Shown here: positions 61,893 to 64,000 of the stretch, piece after piece
How positions within the stretch are numbered: the first letter of the stretch is position 1
Layout of the letters: every line of letters begins with the position of its first letter
Assembly: GCA_050950345.1 (NCBI GenBank)
Contig: JBMNHK010000002.1
Location: 310,001 to 374,000 of the forward strand
Direction: 5' to 3'
Length of the DNA: 64,000 bases
Origin: Pelotomaculum_C sp050950345
Lineage (GTDB): Bacteria; Bacillota; Desulfotomaculia; Desulfotomaculales; Pelotomaculaceae
Notes under the pieces: generated by a model
Database searches by the model: none
The model's input: the letters and a program-made list of their open reading frames with translations, nothing else
Told to the model about the DNA's origin: nothing
Made by a program: the position numbers and the translations under genes

Positions 61893-62510
61893 CTATAGCA
61901 GTCCTTTCTCCTTGAAACTAATAAAAACGCCATCACCGACAATAACGTGATCCAGCACCTCAATACCCAAAATCTCTCCAACCTCTTTTAAACGCTCCGT
62001 AACAGTGATATCTTGCCTGCTTGGGGTTGGGTCTCCGCTTGGATGATTATGCACCAGTATAACCGCGGCAGCACTGTTTCTGATGGCGGGTTTAAAAAGC
62101 TCCCGCGGGTGAACGGCGGAGGAATTCAATGTGCCCACTGAAACTGTTTCTATACTTAGCACACGGTTTTTGGCATTAAGCAGCAAAACCCTGAAATGCT
62201 CCCGGTCCAGGTACCGCATTTCATTCATGAGCAGGTTGGCCACATCCTGAGGTGAACGTATTGATGGTAGCTGTTCCGGTTGAACAGTGAAAAGCCGCCG
62301 GCCCAACTCCAATGATGCTTTCAGAGCGTTGGCCCTGGCCAGCCCCAAACCTTTGATTGTTGTCAGCTCATATACTGAAGCTCGGTATAAATCCGAAACT
62401 GTTGAAAACCGCTGGAGTAGTTCCTCGACCACCGGGCTGTCATTGCTTTCCCGTAAAGTAATAGATATCAGCTCTTTTAAAGACAAGCTGCCACAATCCT
62501 TATATCTCAT
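61893..62510 (-). CDS. radC: RadC-family JAB/MPN-domain protein
   Basis: A 205-residue RadC. A helix-hairpin-helix region (YELTTIKGLGLARANALKAS) is followed by the MPN domain with VHNHPSGDPTPSRQD, the H-x-H-x7-D zinc motif. RadC-type proteins are frequent in mobile elements; despite the name a repair role is not proven. ATG at 62510 is 7 bases after GGAGGT; a GTG at 62516 overlaps that site. Confidence 0.9.
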   Translation of the reverse strand: MRYKDCGSLSLKELISITLRESNDSPVVEELLQRFSTVSDLYRASVYELTTIKGLGLARANALKASLELGRRLFTVQPEQLPSIRSPQDVANLLMNEMRYLDREHFRVLLLNAKNRVLSIETVSVGTLNSSAVHPRELFKPAIRNSAAAVILVHNHPSGDPTPSRQDITVTERLKEVGEILGIEVLDHVIVGDGVFISFKEKGLL

Positions 62511-62538
62511 GAACACACCTCCACGAATAGATAATTAA

Positions 62539-62565
62539 GGGCGCCGCTATTAACCAACGGCGCCC
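62539..62565 (-). terminator. Weak hairpin between the DUF6744-like gene and radC
   Basis: GGGCGCCG (62539-62546) pairs with CGGCGCCC (62558-62565). On the minus strand only TTAATTAT follows, so it is a weak terminator at best. Confidence 0.5.
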
Positions 62566-62573
62566 TGTCGGGT

Positions 62574-63545
62574 TTAAGAAACCATATGCTGTGACTCGTC
62601 AGCGATAACCTTTGTCCTGTTGATAAATTCCATAAGTTGTGAACGCAGTACCGTGAGTCTAACGTTTAACATCTTTTCGTACTCCAAAGCCCGTTGCTGT
62701 ATATCCTGGGCTCGCTGGGCCATACGCTGTGCGGTCTCAATGGATATACTCTTATCGACTGTTTTCAGCTGTTCGGCCAGTTCACTTACTAATTCATCCA
62801 TTTCAGCACCCAGCTCCGCTTTAACGCGGCGAGTTACCAGTTGTCTTTGCTCGGCGGTATCAACGATAGGAATAATGTCCAGACAGCAATCCTGGTTGTT
62901 GGCATAAGCTTCAATATCCCGGAGTAGCGCTTGTAAACTTAGCAATGTACCGTGGCAACGTTTGGGTACGAATTTGCCCTGTGAGCGGGGCATAATCCTG
63001 ACCGGGTTGGTGGAGCGAATGACCTTATTAATTATGTTGCGCACGGTATCGCGGGTGTGGTAGCTGACATAATGGTTAAAGGTAGAGACAGTTTGGTCTA
63101 GTACCATTTGGTAATCAAATTCGTTTAGGTAACCGTATTCCGCCCTTATGGACATGGTTTCCTGGTCCCGGCTAAAGGTCATCTTTCCAACAACGGCATA
63201 ATCCAATACCTCGTTTTTAGTATCCAACACTTCACGCACCAGCAGTCGGACTATTTCCTGGGCATTACTTTTCAACTCCCGAACCATAAGCTTGGCGGTA
63301 TATTGCCCGCCCCGCCAGTTAACAGTCACAGTCTGCGTTGTTTTGGCTGTGGCCCGGCGGTAGGCGTCACAAGCCCTGATTTCACCGGGCAGAAACTCGT
63401 TGGATAAACTGTGCTTGGCCCACAAAGTCGCTAGATCCGCCTTGTGGATACGCAAATCCGGGATAGAGTGAAACTCCAGGTAACCAAGCAGGTTGTCGGG
63501 ATTAATTTGACTTTCCTTCTTTGGGTTGATAGCAATAATCGACAT
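62574..63545 (-). CDS. DUF6744-like protein of a mobile module
   Basis: A 323-residue protein. The N-terminal part has LLGYLEFHSIPDLRIHKADL, and the middle is mixed alpha/beta with a MPRSQGKFVPKRCHGTLLSL stretch. The C-terminal 100 residues are a charged coiled coil (ELVSELAEQLKTVDKSISIE onward). It resembles proteins grouped as DUF6744, found beside MoxR-ATPase and VWA genes; that is from memory and moderate in strength. GGAGG precedes the ATG. It lies between a VWA gene and radC on the same strand. Confidence 0.5.
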   Translation of the reverse strand: MSIIAINPKKESQINPDNLLGYLEFHSIPDLRIHKADLATLWAKHSLSNEFLPGEIRACDAYRRATAKTTQTVTVNWRGGQYTAKLMVRELKSNAQEIVRLLVREVLDTKNEVLDYAVVGKMTFSRDQETMSIRAEYGYLNEFDYQMVLDQTVSTFNHYVSYHTRDTVRNIINKVIRSTNPVRIMPRSQGKFVPKRCHGTLLSLQALLRDIEAYANNQDCCLDIIPIVDTAEQRQLVTRRVKAELGAEMDELVSELAEQLKTVDKSISIETAQRMAQRAQDIQQRALEYEKMLNVRLTVLRSQLMEFINRTKVIADESQHMVS

Positions 63546-63568
63546 TCAAAACACCTCCATAAAATAGT

Positions 63569-63603
63569 AGGGGACGGGGTCCATTAACTTGGCCCCGTCC
63601 CCT
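63569..63603. repeat. 11-bp inverted repeat AGGGGACGGGG
   Basis: AGGGGACGGGG and CCCCGTCCCCT pair perfectly around 13 bases, in the spacer between the VWA and DUF6744-like genes. It belongs to the same GGGGACGG family as 60500. It may be an inserted REP-like element acting as an intra-operon hairpin. Confidence 0.65.
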
Positions 63604-63607
63604 GTAA

Positions 63608-64000
63608 CTAAAAGCTTGATATTATCTTTGCAGCCACATGGTCATCAAGTTCGGCAAGAGAGGATATTTTAATCACCTGTTCTGAAAACTCACGCACATA
63701 TTCAGTGTTCTCGCTGTTGTCTGTATCGATTAGTACCGTAACAATACTAAACTCTCTTTGGGCTTTAAGCTGGTTAAGGCGGATAAGAAACTCATCTGGT
63801 AATTTGCATTTACCATCAGTCAAAACCACTACATCGGCGTGCTTGAACCGGCTGGTTCTGATTAACTCCATGCTTTTCTCCAGCGGGTAAATAAACGATG
63901 TTCCTCCGCCGGTAAACTTCTCGGCTATGTTTATTAAAGTATTGGGATCCCACATACCCCGTGGAATAACACTGGTGTCTACTATTTGACTGTCGAATAG
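63608..64000 (-). CDS. VWA-domain protein, partial
   Basis: The C-terminal 130 residues of a von Willebrand A domain; the frame runs off the right edge (LFDSQIVDTSVIPRG before the first visible Met). TGGGTSFIYPLEKSM and HADVVVLTDGKCKLPD supply the second and third MIDAS metal ligands; the DxSxS motif must lie outside. Such proteins work with MoxR-type AAA ATPases to remodel partners. It is the upstream member of the minus-strand module with the DUF6744-like gene and radC. Confidence 0.78.
   Translation of the reverse strand, partial: LFDSQIVDTSVIPRGMWDPNTLINIAEKFTGGGTSFIYPLEKSMELIRTSRFKHADVVVLTDGKCKLPDEFLIRLNQLKAQREFSIVTVLIDTDNSENTEYVREFSEQVIKISSLAELDDHVAAKIISSF

Overview
The window looks like the chromosome of an anaerobic, low-to-mid GC Firmicute. 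The best fit is the Peptococcaceae / Desulfotomaculales group (Pelotomaculum- or Desulfotomaculum-like). This is inferred from strong AGGAGG-type ribosome binding sites, frequent TTG/GTG starts, the dnaE-accD-accA-pfkA-pyk order, a FliW/CsrA/flagellin block, hemerythrin and FmdE-type proteins, and GGGGACGG-type palindromic repeats. No rRNA or complete marker set is present, so the genus is not proven.

Layout. 0-5.5 kb: the 3' end of ligA, an FmdE-like protein, and a four-gene operon (NifV/Re-citrate-synthase-like enzyme, aconitase-type large and small subunits, NAD-type isocitrate dehydrogenase-like enzyme) that could carry acetyl-CoA plus an oxoacid to 2-oxoglutarate or its homologue. 5.7-13.1 kb: a storage-polysaccharide block (starch-binding module, GT4 glycogen-synthase-like enzyme, sugar nucleotidyltransferase fused to a degenerate phosphomannomutase, GH57 branching enzyme, DUF4912 protein), interrupted by a hemerythrin. 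13.4-23.1 kb: core genes nth, trmL, dnaE, a DUF2007-like gene, accD, accA, pfkA and pyk. 23.2-31.0 kb: membrane and transport genes (DedA, DUF421/DUF4363, CDF, TrkH/TrkA, acetate transporter), a thioesterase and tRNA-Leu(CAA). 31.2-31.9 kb: two NifU-like scaffold genes. The second has TGA exactly where the first has the second Cys of its CxxC motif, with a hairpin directly after it. It is a candidate selenoprotein and the most interesting item here. 32.0-38.6 kb: nitrilase, CBS-ACT, Hsp20, ClpB and HflX.

38.8-50.1 kb is a late flagellar region: motAB, flgM, flgN, flgK, flgL, a FlaG-like gene, fliW, csrA and two large flagellins. It has a consensus sigma-D promoter and GGA motifs in the flagellin leader that fit FliW-CsrA control. 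flgN, flgK and the first flagellin each carry a small frameshifting indel, while the 40 kb to the left shows none.

50.1-60.8 kb is a decaying accessory island. It holds an orphan RES-domain gene between REP-like repeats, a short flagellin plus a 77-aa coiled-coil gene plus yjfB present as one broken and one intact copy, a frameshifted lipoprotein, a frameshifted IS256 transposase, two broken PD-(D/E)XK (Rpn-like) genes, an IS21-like end remnant and an intact IS110-family element. 60.8-64 kb starts another mobile module read on the minus strand: tyrosine recombinase, RadC, a DUF6744-like protein and a VWA protein that runs off the window. Direct and inverted repeats surround the recombinase.
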